A stretch of 63,246 nucleotides of DNA from Salinivirgaceae bacterium. GTDB taxonomy: Bacteria; Bacteroidota; Bacteroidia; Bacteroidales; SZUA-534. The notes under the pieces were generated by a model. It was not told the origin of the DNA, ran no database searches, and saw only the letters and a program-made list of their open reading frames with translations. Position numbers and translations under genes: made by a program. Below, one piece after another: positions 16,334-27,248 of this stretch; position 1 is the first letter of the stretch; each line of letters opens with the position of its first letter. The stretch is taken from NCBI GenBank assembly GCA_024405635.1, contig JAKSOL010000015.1, forward strand, positions 1 to 63,246, read 5' to 3'.

Positions 16334-17422
16334 ATGAGTAATATTAAAGTTGGCGACAAAGTTCGCTTTTTGAATGATGTTGGTGGTGGCGTTGTAACAA
16401 AAGTTATTGACAGCAAGCGAGTTATGGTGCTTGGTGATGATGGCTTTGAAATACCATCGTACACAAAAGAATTAGTGGCAGTTGAGACCGATTCGTATAA
16501 CAATCTTAAGAAAGTTGAACCACAAAAAAATGTTTCGCAGCAAAATGCTTCAGATTCAAGATTAACTAGTGTTGACGACCAGCCTTTAGACATGCACGAG
16601 TATTTTTACCCCGATGCAGTTTATTTGCCTAGTAACAAAGATAATTTGAGTCTGTTTTTGGCTTTTGTGCCAAGTAAAAAGGCGGAGAGTAATGGTTTTA
16701 GAGTCTTTTTGATAAACGACAGCAACTATAACACACTTTACAGCATAGCAACAATTGATGCCGAAGAGAAAGTAGAGTCGGAGGCTGTAGGAATGCTTGA
16801 GGCTAATACCAAAGTTCAAGTTTCGTTTTTAAATGTTGAGGACGTGAATGTTGTTCCAACTTATGCTTGCCATTTGGTCTTTTATCGTCAAGGTGAATTC
16901 AAAATGAAGGAACCAGTGAGCAAAACCATTGAGGTTAATCCTGTAAAATTCTTCAAAGAAACGTCGTTCACCACAAACGATTTCTTTAACCAAAATGCAA
17001 TGATTCTGCGCATTATTGATGAAAAAGCCGCTGTCGATTCAATTGAAAACATGTCGCACAAAGACTTTAAGAAATTGGTGTCAGAAAAGAGCGCAAGAGA
17101 CGAGCAACCTCAGTTTAAATCGGCAAAAAGCAAGCAAAAGGAAATAGTGGAAGTTGATTTGCACATGCACGAACTGATTGACGATTTTCGCGGATTAACC
17201 AATGGCGAAATGGTTGAAATTCAGATGAAAAAGTTTCGCGACGAATTGAATAATGCCATGCGTACAGGTGTGAAAAAGATTGTGTTTATTCATGGAGTTG
17301 GTGCCGGCAAACTCAAAGTTGAGATTCGCAAAGAACTCGACCGTATGAAGAAAAAACTTGAGTATCAAGATGCTTCGTTTAAGGAGTATGGATACGGCGC
17401 AACTTTGGTAAGAATATATTAA
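16334..17422 (+). CDS. DUF2027-Smr domain protein
   Basis: 362 residues from the ATG at 16334. The N-terminus (MSNIKVGDKVRFLNDVGGG, VMVLGDDGFEIPSYTKELV) is a small beta-barrel typical of DUF2027. Residues about 275-362 form a Smr domain: VDLHMHEL, a helix, then KKIVFIHGVGAGKLKVEIRKEL and YGYGATLVRIY. Smr domains occur at the C-terminus of MutS2 and act as nucleases on DNA or RNA; the DLHMHE and HGVGxGxL motifs are intact. This protein lacks MutS domains. A TAACTTTG element sits 26 bases upstream of the start. Ends in a strong shared terminator. Confidence 0.85.
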   Translation: MSNIKVGDKVRFLNDVGGGVVTKVIDSKRVMVLGDDGFEIPSYTKELVAVETDSYNNLKKVEPQKNVSQQNASDSRLTSVDDQPLDMHEYFYPDAVYLPSNKDNLSLFLAFVPSKKAESNGFRVFLINDSNYNTLYSIATIDAEEKVESEAVGMLEANTKVQVSFLNVEDVNVVPTYACHLVFYRQGEFKMKEPVSKTIEVNPVKFFKETSFTTNDFFNQNAMILRIIDEKAAVDSIENMSHKDFKKLVSEKSARDEQPQFKSAKSKQKEIVEVDLHMHELIDDFRGLTNGEMVEIQMKKFRDELNNAMRTGVKKIVFIHGVGAGKLKVEIRKELDRMKKKLEYQDASFKEYGYGATLVRIY

Positions 17423-17455
17423 TGTGTTATATGAAATAGAATTTGATTTAACGCA

Positions 17456-17496
17456 AAACAAAAGGCGAATTGCACAATGCAGTTCGCCTTTTGTTA
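17456..17496. terminator. Bidirectional terminator
   Basis: ACAAAAGGCGAATTGC pairs with GCAGTTCGCCTTTTGT (one G-T pair) around a 5-base loop, between the convergent DUF2027-Smr and DUF4301 genes. Confidence 0.85.
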
Positions 17497-17515
17497 TTTT
17501 ATACCAAGTTGGGTA

Positions 17516-19018
17516 TTAACACTGAGGCATGTGCGGTTTGCGCAACAAGTCGTTTACGGTTTTTACTGGATTAAAAGTTGAAGCTGGAACTTCAACAAAT
17601 AATGTTGTCCAATCAGACATGGCACCGTTCCACAATCCAGGCAATTCAAGAGCTTTTATTGCGCGACCTTCAACGCTTTTTGAACTGATAAAACCAGTGT
17701 TGTGATCAACAAAGTGTGTAAGATCGTATTTGTTGCCGCGATAGTCAACTGTAGAGCAAACCAAATCAACAGGGTTAAAGTGAGTTGATTGCGACATTAA
17801 GTCTTTCTTACTTTCTGGAATTTGTGTGCTTTCCAAAATTTGTAGTTGAACTGAACCGTCGGCACTGCGAACCCAAAATGGGCCACCACCAGGTTCGCCT
17901 TCATTTACAACCATTCCGCATACACGAATAGGGCGATCGAGTTTGCCACGTAAGAAACAAATTTTTTGACTTTCGGTATAGTTGTCGTAATCTTCAGGAA
18001 GAACAACCATTAGTTTGTCTTTAACAAAACTTTCAACCTCATGCATTAAATTTAACGAAACGGGACGGCTGTCTAGTTTGGTTAAGTATTGGTCAATCTG
18101 ACGTTTGTAAGTGATAAGCATGCCGCCAAGCGCTTTTTTGTATGTGTAAGTGTCGGCGCGCATTTCATCTTGAACAACATTGTCAATGTTCTTTATAAAG
18201 ATAATGTCAGAATTGATTTGGTTAAGGTTGGCAATGAGTGCACCGTGTCCACCTGGACGGAATTGTAGTCCACCATTTTTTGCTTTAACTGGAACATTGT
18301 TTTCGTCAACGGCAACAGTGTCTGTTTCAGGTTTTTGTACGCTGAATTCAACTTCAAATTTGCATTTGTATAGTTCTTTGTATTTGTCAAGCATTTTATT
18401 CAGTTCAATTGCAAACAAGTCTTTATGTGCATCTGAAACTGTGTAGTGCATGCGAACAACGCCATTGGTTTGGCCATAAACTATACCTTCTTTCATGTGC
18501 TCCTCAAACGGGGTTGCGCAACCGTTTGGTGTGCGGTGAAAACGTAGCAAACCTTTTGGCAAGCTTCCGTAGTTTAGACCTTTATCAGTTAAAACGTAGC
18601 TCAAAAGGGTTGTGATGTCTTTCTTTTCTATCAATTCTTCAATTGAAGTGTTGTCTTTTTTTAGAGCATCTTGCAAGTCGTCGTAAAGAGCAAAATCTTT
18701 AATTCTATTGCAAAATTCATCAACAACAGCCGACGATTTTCCTGAGTTCATTGCTTCAAACAGAGCTTTGAACATGCGAGTAGCAGCGCCTGAAGCGGGA
18801 ACAAACTTCAGTTTTCTAACTTCGGTGGCATTTTCAAATGTTTTTACGTATTCAATTCTTCGCTCGTCCGACAGACATTTGATTCCATTTTTTGCAGTTG
18901 CTGGAGCTACAATGTGAAGAGGTTTAAATCCGTCAACAAATTTTTGTACTTGGTTTTCAACGTCTTTTGGTTCAAGGTTGTGAGCCTTGATTGATGATAA
19001 TTCTTCTTCGCTAAACAT
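17516..19018 (-). CDS. DUF4301 family protein
   Basis: 500 residues from the ATG at 19018 (an upstream TTG would add three residues). The segment KFVPASGAATRMFKALFEA, followed later by LQFRPGGHGALIANLNQINSDIIFIKNIDNV, is characteristic of DUF4301, a Bacteroidetes family whose pattern resembles sugar-phosphate nucleotidyltransferases (the PASGAATRMF loop suggests phosphate binding). Function is not established. Sits between convergent terminators as a single-gene unit. Confidence 0.82.
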   Translation of the reverse strand: MFSEEELSSIKAHNLEPKDVENQVQKFVDGFKPLHIVAPATAKNGIKCLSDERRIEYVKTFENATEVRKLKFVPASGAATRMFKALFEAMNSGKSSAVVDEFCNRIKDFALYDDLQDALKKDNTSIEELIEKKDITTLLSYVLTDKGLNYGSLPKGLLRFHRTPNGCATPFEEHMKEGIVYGQTNGVVRMHYTVSDAHKDLFAIELNKMLDKYKELYKCKFEVEFSVQKPETDTVAVDENNVPVKAKNGGLQFRPGGHGALIANLNQINSDIIFIKNIDNVVQDEMRADTYTYKKALGGMLITYKRQIDQYLTKLDSRPVSLNLMHEVESFVKDKLMVVLPEDYDNYTESQKICFLRGKLDRPIRVCGMVVNEGEPGGGPFWVRSADGSVQLQILESTQIPESKKDLMSQSTHFNPVDLVCSTVDYRGNKYDLTHFVDHNTGFISSKSVEGRAIKALELPGLWNGAMSDWTTLFVEVPASTFNPVKTVNDLLRKPHMPQC

Positions 19019-19162
19019 GTTTGTCAAGTTTTAAGTTATATAAAAAACTTTTATGTCTATAAAGTTAGAATTATTAAGAACAATGTGTTGGTATGGCTTA
19101 AATAATTTTTAGCACCTTATATAATTAAGTGGGGGAGGAATAAATATTTAAGATAAGAGCAT

Positions 19163-19197
19163 AAAAAAAGCCGACCCAAAATTGAGCCGGCTTATAT
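19163..19197. terminator. Terminator downstream of gdhA
   Basis: AAGCCG and CGGCTT arms close a 14-base loop flanked by an A run and a T-rich tail, 18 bases past the gdhA stop. Confidence 0.65.
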
Positions 19198-19214
19198 TTA
19201 GTTAGGTTTATGGC

Positions 19215-20919
<1,705 letters not shown>

Positions 20920-21630
20920 ATGGGACGCGCGTTTGAATACCGTAGAGCAGCTAAAGAAAAACGATGGGGAATGATGTCGAGAATGTTCCCAAAATTGGCT
21001 AAAGCAATTACCGCAGCAGCAAAAGAAGGTGGACCAGATCCTGACATGAACCCAAAATTACGTACTGCCATACAGAACGCAAAGGGCTCAAATATGCCCA
21101 AGGATAACATTGATAACGCTATTAAGCGTGCTGCAGGTAAAGATGCTGAATCGTACACCGAGGTTAATTACGAAGGAAAAGGACCTCACGGAGTTTTGGT
21201 TTTTGTTGAGTGCATGACCGACAACACAACTCGTACCGTTGCTAATGTGAAATCGTATTTCAATAAATTGGGTGGCGGTTTGGTTCCAACTGGTTCTTTG
21301 GAATTTATGTTCAGCCGCAAAGCTGTTTTTGAGTTCGAAAAGAACGATAGCATAGATCTTGAAGAACTAGAGCTTAACCTAATTGATGCAGGTCTTGAAA
21401 CTATTGAGGCTGTTGACGATATGGTTGTTATTTATGCCGATTATACCAATTTTGGTACATTGTCACAAGCTCTTGAGGAGTTGAAGATTGATGTTAAGAA
21501 AGCTGTTCTTCAACGTATTCCAACTAACGCTCTTGAGTTTACTGAAGAGCAAATGGTTGATATTGAAAAACTGATTGATAAACTTGAAGACGACGAAGAC
21601 GTTCAAGCTGTTTACACAAACATTGCATAA
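20920..21630 (+). CDS. YebC/PmpR family translation/transcription regulator
   Basis: 236 residues, normal for the family, from the ATG that gives [20 protein letters not shown]; a longer frame upstream would run across the promoter. Hallmarks: [42 protein letters not shown] split over residues 24-65, YEGKGPHGV and [13 protein letters not shown]. Family members were first described as transcriptional regulators and more recently tied to relief of ribosome stalling. Stand-alone unit with two downstream hairpins. Confidence 0.93.
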   Translation: MGRAFEYRRAAKEKRWGMMSRMFPKLAKAITAAAKEGGPDPDMNPKLRTAIQNAKGSNMPKDNIDNAIKRAAGKDAESYTEVNYEGKGPHGVLVFVECMTDNTTRTVANVKSYFNKLGGGLVPTGSLEFMFSRKAVFEFEKNDSIDLEELELNLIDAGLETIEAVDDMVVIYADYTNFGTLSQALEELKIDVKKAVLQRIPTNALEFTEEQMVDIEKLIDKLEDDEDVQAVYTNIA

Positions 21631-21654
21631 TACCGATTATTTGTAAATCGATAA

Positions 21655-21687
21655 AAATCTGGATGACGCAAGTTGTCCAGATTTTTT
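21655..21687 (+). terminator. Terminator of yebC
   Basis: AATCTGGA and TCCAGATT arms with a 12-base loop and a following T run, 25 bases past the stop. Confidence 0.8.
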
Positions 21688-21696
21688 ATCCACAAT

Positions 21697-21734
21697 AAAA
21701 AAGGCTCACAATGATAAGTTGTGAGCCTTTTGGT
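21697..21734. terminator. Bidirectional terminator
   Basis: AAAAGGCTCACAA pairs perfectly with TTGTGAGCCTTTT around a 7-base loop, between yebC and the convergent small membrane protein gene. Confidence 0.85.
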
Positions 21735-21750
21735 TTATAAACATTGTTTG

Positions 21751-22083
21751 TTATTGATAGTATTCGCTTTGGGTAGCAATGCTTGGAGCTTCAATAGTTA
21801 CAGCCTTTTGTAGATTTAGGGAAGTGTCGGTTGTGTGTGTGTCGTTGGCTACTGGTGTTTGTTTTTGCTCTGTATGAACAAAAGTGAATATACATAGGGC
21901 AATTACTAATATAGCTGCAATGCTGCCTATGGTAGTGTATAAATTAAACACTCGACCTCGGGGTTGTTGGTGGGCTGCAATGTTGCGTTGTACTTGTTCC
22001 CAAACTTTGGCTTTCATATTGTTGGCTTCGGTTTGACTAGTTTTTTGGCGGAACAATTCGTCAATGGCATTTTGGTTATTCAT
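21751..22083 (-). CDS. Small single-pass membrane protein downstream of an ECF sigma factor (candidate anti-sigma partner)
   Basis: 110 residues from the ATG at 22083, 13 bases after the sigma-factor stop; an ATG at 22113 would overlap the sigma gene by 17 bases. Residues 1-50 are soluble and charged (DELFRQKTSQTEANNMKAKVWEQVQRNIAAHQQ), one membrane segment (TTIGSIAAILVIALCIFTFV) follows, then a Thr/Ser-rich tail. This layout is typical of anti-sigma factors in Bacteroidetes, with the cytoplasmic N-terminus binding the cognate sigma. No zinc-binding HxxxCxxC motif is seen. The pairing is inferred from position. Confidence 0.6.
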   Translation of the reverse strand: MNNQNAIDELFRQKTSQTEANNMKAKVWEQVQRNIAAHQQPRGRVFNLYTTIGSIAAILVIALCIFTFVHTEQKQTPVANDTHTTDTSLNLQKAVTIEAPSIATQSEYYQ

Positions 22084-22096
22084 GGTATTTGCTTGT

Positions 22097-22675
22097 TTAG
22101 TTAAATTTCCCATAAAGTTTTTCTACTTCATCTTGTAGTATTGCTCTTGCACGGCTTAGGTTTGATTTAGATGCGCCTTCAGTAATGCCAAGCAATTTTG
22201 CAATTTCGTTGTGCTGATAGCCTTCAATGGCATACAACACAAATACTCGGCGGTATTGAGGTGGCAATGTATCAATCAAACGTTGATAAGCGTCGCACTC
22301 AAGTTCTTGAGAGAAATCGGAGTTCTCGTCGGCTACATCGTGAATTTTTTCTTTGCCATCATCATCGGTGTAGTTTATTGATTGCATTGTTTCGCGTTGC
22401 CATTGTGTGTGTTTTAGTTTGTCTAGCAAAGTGTTTTTAACAATACGTCTAATCCAGCCTTCAAACGATCCGTCGAACTTGTATTGGTCGATTTTTGTCA
22501 GCACTTTGGTAAATGCATCTACCATTACGTCGCATTTTTCGCTTTCGTCTAACCCGTTGGCATTTCGTACAACCTCGTGGTACATTTTGTTGTAATACAA
22601 GTTAAAAATTGCCTCTTGAGCAACACTATCGTTGCGCATACAACGTTTTATTAGTTCAACTTCATCGTTTTTCAT
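22097..22675 (-). CDS. ECF-type RNA polymerase sigma factor
   Basis: 192 residues. Region 2 (QEAIFNLYYNKMYHEVVR, VMVDAFTKVLTKIDQYKFDGSFEGWIRRIVKNTLLDKLK over residues about 20-85) and region 4 (RLIDTLPPQYRRVFVLYAIEGYQHNEIAKLLGI then GASKSNLSRARAIL, 133-180) are intact. Directs polymerase to a regulon not visible here. The following gene encodes a single-pass membrane protein likely to control it. Confidence 0.92.
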   Translation of the reverse strand: MKNDEVELIKRCMRNDSVAQEAIFNLYYNKMYHEVVRNANGLDESEKCDVMVDAFTKVLTKIDQYKFDGSFEGWIRRIVKNTLLDKLKHTQWQRETMQSINYTDDDGKEKIHDVADENSDFSQELECDAYQRLIDTLPPQYRRVFVLYAIEGYQHNEIAKLLGITEGASKSNLSRARAILQDEVEKLYGKFN

Positions 22676-22724
22676 TTCTCTGCTGGTAAGATTGTTTTTT
22701 GGGGAAAAAGGTTGCGTGGGCTAG

Positions 22725-24155
22725 TTATTTTTTTCGTAGTAATAATAATCCTATAAAAGTAATAATGCCATTAAGCATTAGCAATTCGTAACCTAAACTA
22801 TTGTGTGTCAGTTTGTTTATGACAATGCATATTATTGGTGAAGCAACCGAAACTATCCAAACATAGCGGTCGTGTAATTGAAATTTTGTGAACAATCCAA
22901 AGGCAAACAATCCAAGTAATGGTCCATAGGTGTATCCGGCAATTGTATAAATGGCGCTAATTACACTGCGATCGTTTATCTTGTTGAAAGCTATGATGAT
23001 AAGGGCAACTACAACTGCAATGCATATATGAACAATTTTTCGTGAGCGGATTTTTTTCTCTTCTGGCAAGTTACGCGATTCAATGTCTAAAATGTCAATT
23101 GAAAAAGATGTGGTTAGCGCAGTAAGTGCAGAATCGGCGCTAGAGTATGCTGCCGATACTAAACCAACAATAAATAATACCGAAACAGCCGTTGGTAAGT
23201 ATTGCGATGCCAACAAAGGATACAATTCATCGGTTTTGGCAGGCAGAGCTATGCCTTTGTTTGCTGCAAAGATGTACAACATGGCACCTAATGCCATAAA
23301 TAATAAGTTTATTGGCAAAAATGCAGCGCCATACCAGTACATGTTTTTTTGAGCATCAGCCAAATTACGGCAACTCAAATTCTTTTGCATCATGTCTTGG
23401 TCAAGTCCTGTCATAACTATGGTGATGAATGCACCGCTTAAAAATTGCTTAAAGAAGAAACGTTTGTCGCTTGGATTATCAAAAAACCAAATGCGAGAGT
23501 ATTCTGAATCGCGAATTTGTGTAACCATTTCGCCAACCGATAGGTTAAGCTGATTTTTTACAGCTACAATGGTTATTATGAGTGCACTAATCATGAAAAG
23601 GGTTTGCAACATGTCGGTCCATACAATGGTGCGAATGCCCCCACGGAATGTGTATAACAGAATTAGCAACATGATAATAGTTACTGTAATTTCAAATGGA
23701 ATGCCCCAAGAGTCAAACAAAACAAGTTGTAGCACGCTAGACATTAAAAAAAGTCGGAACGAACATCCAATTATGCGACTTAGCAAAAAGAACGAGGCTC
23801 CAGTTTTGTATGATGTGCGGCCAAATCGATGCTCAAGGTAGGTGTAAATGCTAGTTAACTGCATTTTATAGTAGATGGGAAGCAGCACCTTTGCTATAAA
23901 AAGGTAGCCAAAGAAAAATCCCAACACCATTTGTAAGTAAGAAAATTGGCTTGCGCCAACTTCGCCAGGAACCGAAATGAAGGTAACTCCAGAAATGCTG
24001 GTGCCTATCATTGCAATAGCCACTAAATACCATGGCGACTGCCTGTTGCCAATAAAAAATGACTCGTTATTTGCTCCGCGACTAGTGATGTGCGATATAA
24101 CAAGCAAAGCCACAAAATAAGCCGCAAGCACACCAATAATAATAATTGAATTCAT
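22725..24155 (-). CDS. Sodium:solute symporter (SSS family)
   Basis: 476 residues with about 13 hydrophobic segments. Family features: SHITSRGANNESFFIGNRQSPWYLVAIAMIGTSISGVTF split over 21-60, a YLEHRFG motif in the loop after the third segment, FRGGIRTIVWTDMLQ, TGLDQDMMQKNLSCRN and the GLVSAAYSSADSALTALTTS helix. SSS proteins couple sodium entry to uptake of sugars, amino acids, vitamins or sialic acid; substrate cannot be told. Not obviously co-transcribed with neighbours. Confidence 0.9.
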   Translation of the reverse strand: MNSIIIIGVLAAYFVALLVISHITSRGANNESFFIGNRQSPWYLVAIAMIGTSISGVTFISVPGEVGASQFSYLQMVLGFFFGYLFIAKVLLPIYYKMQLTSIYTYLEHRFGRTSYKTGASFFLLSRIIGCSFRLFLMSSVLQLVLFDSWGIPFEITVTIIMLLILLYTFRGGIRTIVWTDMLQTLFMISALIITIVAVKNQLNLSVGEMVTQIRDSEYSRIWFFDNPSDKRFFFKQFLSGAFITIVMTGLDQDMMQKNLSCRNLADAQKNMYWYGAAFLPINLLFMALGAMLYIFAANKGIALPAKTDELYPLLASQYLPTAVSVLFIVGLVSAAYSSADSALTALTTSFSIDILDIESRNLPEEKKIRSRKIVHICIAVVVALIIIAFNKINDRSVISAIYTIAGYTYGPLLGLFAFGLFTKFQLHDRYVWIVSVASPIICIVINKLTHNSLGYELLMLNGIITFIGLLLLRKK

Positions 24156-24270
24156 AATGCATTTACTTTGAATGGAGGCAAAGATATGAAGTCAATATTT
24201 ATTTAGTGTTTAAAAACTCTCTTTTAGAATACGGCTATTTGTGCTAAATAGCAAAATGAAGTAAACTTAG

Positions 24271-24876
24271 TTAGTCCTTAATTTCTTCATATTCAATATC
24301 AATAGGTTGGTCGTTGTTTGGGTGATGTTTACCAATTGGAGGATCGTTTTTCGATTTTAAATAGAAACACAATTCGCTTATGCCATAAAATATTAAAGCA
24401 AAGCCAATTAGCATTACAGCCCTATCGGCAACCTTGCTAGGGTTGAAAATGATGAACAAACCTACTATAAGTGGCGCGAGAATAATGATAGTGGACTTCC
24501 ACGATTTTACGCCAAATTGTTGAAAAATAATAAGTGGAAGCAGTTGTGATAAACATCCAAGAACAATCAGCATTCCTATTAGGAAGACAAAAAGAGTGCT
24601 CGATTCTTTGGGCGAGGATACAAGCAAAATACCAATAATAAAATCTACAATTCCCCTAGGAAGCACTATTAAATTAGGACTTTGATTGCGTCGGCGTTGA
24701 CTCAATATAAAACTAATAACACCTTCAGCAATAAACATTAATCCCACAAGTTTTACAATGGTCTCAATAGTAGCACTCGGCCAAAAAACTATAATTAAAC
24801 CAATGATAATGGCGGCTAAAGCGCGTGTTAGTCGTGATGTCAGTTTCTTTTGGAATTTATTGAAAGTTTGAAACAT
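24271..24876 (-). CDS. HdeD/DUF308 family membrane protein
   Basis: 201 residues with six membrane helices arranged in pairs (LAAIIIGLIIVFWPSATIETI, GLMFIAEGVISFIL, RGIVDFIIGILLVSSPKES, LFVFLIGMLIVLGCLSQLL, IIILAPLIVGLFIIFNP, VMLIGFALIFYGISELCFYL) as in the HdeD/DUF308 family, ending in a charged cytoplasmic tail. E. coli HdeD is linked to acid resistance; function here is unknown. Confidence 0.75.
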   Translation of the reverse strand: MFQTFNKFQKKLTSRLTRALAAIIIGLIIVFWPSATIETIVKLVGLMFIAEGVISFILSQRRRNQSPNLIVLPRGIVDFIIGILLVSSPKESSTLFVFLIGMLIVLGCLSQLLPLIIFQQFGVKSWKSTIIILAPLIVGLFIIFNPSKVADRAVMLIGFALIFYGISELCFYLKSKNDPPIGKHHPNNDQPIDIEYEEIKD

Positions 24877-25060
24877 AATATTTGTGGTTGTTTGTTATGC
24901 TCCAAAAATAGTAACTATCATAGTGTTTTCAAATTAATAAGTAAGTAGTTGTATTGGAGAAAAAGCGTTTCATACGCATAACATTAGTGGGCTGAATCTA
25001 TTATTTTGAGCCATAAGTCAGTTAAAAAGTGTGACGAAATTGTAAAAATCAATCAAAATA

Positions 25061-25091
25061 TTTCCGTGTTTTATCAATTGCATTACTTTTG
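25061..25091 (+). promoter_or_regulatory. Promoter of the LytTR regulator gene
   Basis: -7 element TACTTTTG at 25084-25091 (exact) preceded after 19 bases by TTTC (25061-25064, one mismatch to TTTG). The start codon lies 24 bases downstream. Confidence 0.7.
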
Positions 25092-25115
25092 TTTCCATTA
25101 CAATAATTATTTGGT

Positions 25116-25826
25116 ATGAATTGTATTATAGTTGACGACGACCTACTTAGTAGAAAAATTCTAGAAGGACTAATTGAAAAAAGCGATTCGCTTAACCTTA
25201 TTGGATCATACGATAGCCCACTTGAGGCATTCAAAGTATTTGAAAAAGCCGATCCAGTAGATTTGATTTTTCTTGATGTTGAAATGCCAGAAATGAGCGG
25301 TCTTGAGTTTATTAACACTCTTGACGAGCCACCAATGATTATCATTTGTTCAGGAAAAGAAAAATATGCACTCGAATCGTATGAATACGATGTTGTTGAC
25401 TATTTGTTGAAGCCAGTTTCGTTGCCACGTTTCTTCAAAGCAGTAAACAAGGCACAATCACAATTCCAAGAGCGTGAGTCGGTTTCAAAACTACCAGATG
25501 AGATTTTTATTAAGCGCAAAAACTCAACATTTGTTCGCATCCGTTATGAGGATATTCTTTGGGTTGAGGCTCTTGAAAACTATGTTACAGTAAATACTTT
25601 CAAAGAGAAATTTACCATCCATTTCACAATGAAAGCAATTGAAAACAAAATGCCGATGAATAAATTTAAACGTGTTCATCGTTCGTACATTGTGAATATC
25701 AACAAGATAGACTACATTGAAGAGAATAACGTGGTGATGCATACCGAGCAGGGCGCTAAAATTATTCCAATCGGCAAATCGTACCACGACATTCTGATGG
25801 ATGAGATAAATCTGATATCAAAATAA
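25116..25826 (+). CDS. LytTR-type response regulator
   Basis: 236 residues. Receiver domain 1-120: acidic pocket DDD (7-9), phospho-acceptor Asp54 in IFLDVEMPEMSG, Lys99 in YLLKP. LytTR DNA-binding domain 135-236: FIKRKNSTFVRIRYEDILWVEALENYV split over 128-155, KRVHRSYIVNINKIDYIEE and IPIGKSYHDIL. Binds direct repeats upstream of target genes. No histidine kinase is adjacent; only a secreted protein gene follows 54 bases downstream. The cognate kinase must be encoded elsewhere. Confidence 0.93.
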   Translation: MNCIIVDDDLLSRKILEGLIEKSDSLNLIGSYDSPLEAFKVFEKADPVDLIFLDVEMPEMSGLEFINTLDEPPMIIICSGKEKYALESYEYDVVDYLLKPVSLPRFFKAVNKAQSQFQERESVSKLPDEIFIKRKNSTFVRIRYEDILWVEALENYVTVNTFKEKFTIHFTMKAIENKMPMNKFKRVHRSYIVNINKIDYIEENNVVMHTEQGAKIIPIGKSYHDILMDEINLISK

Positions 25827-25880
25827 TTTGCAATAAAGTACGCAACCATTGCGTTTTTGAGTGAAGATTTTGTGTACCCG

Positions 25881-26756
25881 ATGCGTATTAGATATACTAT
25901 CTTCCTTTTGATTTTGTTTTTTGTGACTGCTCCATGTTGTGTTAATGTGGCCAAAGCTAGTCATGCCGATAGTTTGTTTGTAAACAAAGAGTTGCAAATG
26001 GAGTATTTGGCCGACTTGCTAGGACAAACACGTTTTGATGGAGTTGTGCAAGATAGCATCAATGGTCAACTATTGCCAATCGTTGAGCAGACATTAAAGA
26101 TGAAAGGTTCGTTTGATTACGAATTCATAAATCTAAAAAACATAAGTGTAGTAAAATCGAAAGACAGACGTGTGCGAATATTTACATGGTACACGGTTGA
26201 CGATGAAGCTAATTATCGCTATTATGGGTTTATTCAGTACGACAATGGTCAACAACGACTTATTGCATTGAATGACGCCAAGGATAAAATTGTAAATCCA
26301 AATTCAGCATCGCTTACCGAGAAAAACTGGTGGGGGGCGGTTTATTATGGTATAGTTGAAAATTCTACCTCGTCAGGAAAATTATATACGCTTATAGGAT
26401 GGGATGGTAATGGACTTTATTCAACGCGCAAAGTTCTAGAATCGCTTTACTTTACCGACAAAGGACAACCAAGGTTTGGAAAAATGGTGTTTAAAGTGGG
26501 GCGAAAAAAGGAAAAACGTATGATTTTTGAATATAACAAGCGCGCCACCATGATGCTGAATTTTGATGATATGCTTAATATGATAGTGTTTGATCATCTT
26601 GCAGTGTATGGCGACCAAGATGCAAACAATCCGATGTTTTTAGGTCCAGACTCATCGCACGATGGTTTGCGCTTTCAAGACGATGTGTGGATTCACGTTC
26701 CAAATATCGATTACAAGAAACAGGCTCCTGTTCAGAAAAAACGTAGGTTGTTTTAA
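25881..26756 (+). CDS. Secreted hypothetical protein
   Basis: 291 residues from the ATG at 25881. A signal peptide (MRIRYTIFLLILFFVTAPCCVNVAKA) is followed by a soluble domain with aromatic-rich strands (FTWYTVDDEANYRYYGFIQYDN, NWWGAVYYGIV, TLIGWDGNGLYSTRKVLESLYF) and a basic tail ending KKRRLF. I do not recognise a named family, though the pattern looks like a conserved Bacteroidetes periplasmic protein. Probably transcribed with the upstream LytTR gene. Confidence 0.6.
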   Translation: MRIRYTIFLLILFFVTAPCCVNVAKASHADSLFVNKELQMEYLADLLGQTRFDGVVQDSINGQLLPIVEQTLKMKGSFDYEFINLKNISVVKSKDRRVRIFTWYTVDDEANYRYYGFIQYDNGQQRLIALNDAKDKIVNPNSASLTEKNWWGAVYYGIVENSTSSGKLYTLIGWDGNGLYSTRKVLESLYFTDKGQPRFGKMVFKVGRKKEKRMIFEYNKRATMMLNFDDMLNMIVFDHLAVYGDQDANNPMFLGPDSSHDGLRFQDDVWIHVPNIDYKKQAPVQKKRRLF

Positions 26757-26802
26757 TATATAGTTGGTTTGTGGTGTATTACTACAACAAAACAAGTTGC
26801 AT

Positions 26803-26850
26803 AAAAAAAGCATCGCCATTATTGACGATGCTTTTCGTTTTTTTTTTCTG
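26803..26850. terminator. Bidirectional terminator
   Basis: AAAAGCATCG pairs with CGATGCTTTT around a 10-base loop with A and T runs outside, between two convergent genes. Confidence 0.85.
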
Positions 26851-26857
26851 TAACTGA

Positions 26858-27058
26858 TTATTCAGCAACTGTAGAATCAGCAGCAACAGAATCGGCTGCA
26901 ACAGAATCAGCAGCACAGCATGCAGCAGAGTCTGCTTTGCAGCATGTTGTGTCGGCTTTTACAGCATTAGCCTCAGATTTTTGATTTGCGTTTCCGCAGC
27001 AAGCGCTAACCATTGCAACCATTGCAACAGCTGCTAAGAACAAATAAGATTTTTTCAT
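26858..27058 (-). CDS. Small cysteine-pair lipoprotein
   Basis: 66 residues: a lipoprotein signal (MKKSYLFLAAVAMVAMVSAC) then an Ala/Asp/Ser-rich body with three vicinal Cys pairs (ACCGN, TCCKAD, ACCAAD) and a C-terminal AADSV repeat (AADSVAADSVAADS). Upstream on the minus strand is an exact -7 element TAATTTTG (complement of 27093-27100). Vicinal cysteines could bind thiophilic metal or form disulfides; the function is unknown and I know no named family. Expressed alone, with its own terminator. Confidence 0.7.
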   Translation of the reverse strand: MKKSYLFLAAVAMVAMVSACCGNANQKSEANAVKADTTCCKADSAACCAADSVAADSVAADSTVAE

Positions 27059-27248
27059 TTTTTTTAAGTGTTTATATAGGTTTTAACGGCGGCAAAATTA
27101 AACTCATTATCACGTTCTTACAATAAAAAAATGAAAAAATAAATAATTGACGCAACCAAAACATTTTTAGCCTCGTCTTGCAAACAGAACAATCATTATT
27201 ATTTTTGGTTGTCAATTTGAAATGAAGTTTAATTTAATACATGTAATT

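Noticed and set aside
21682..21692. TTATCCACA DnaA box
   Set aside because: Single occurrence inside a terminator T run; no cluster, no dnaA or dnaN nearby, so not an origin.
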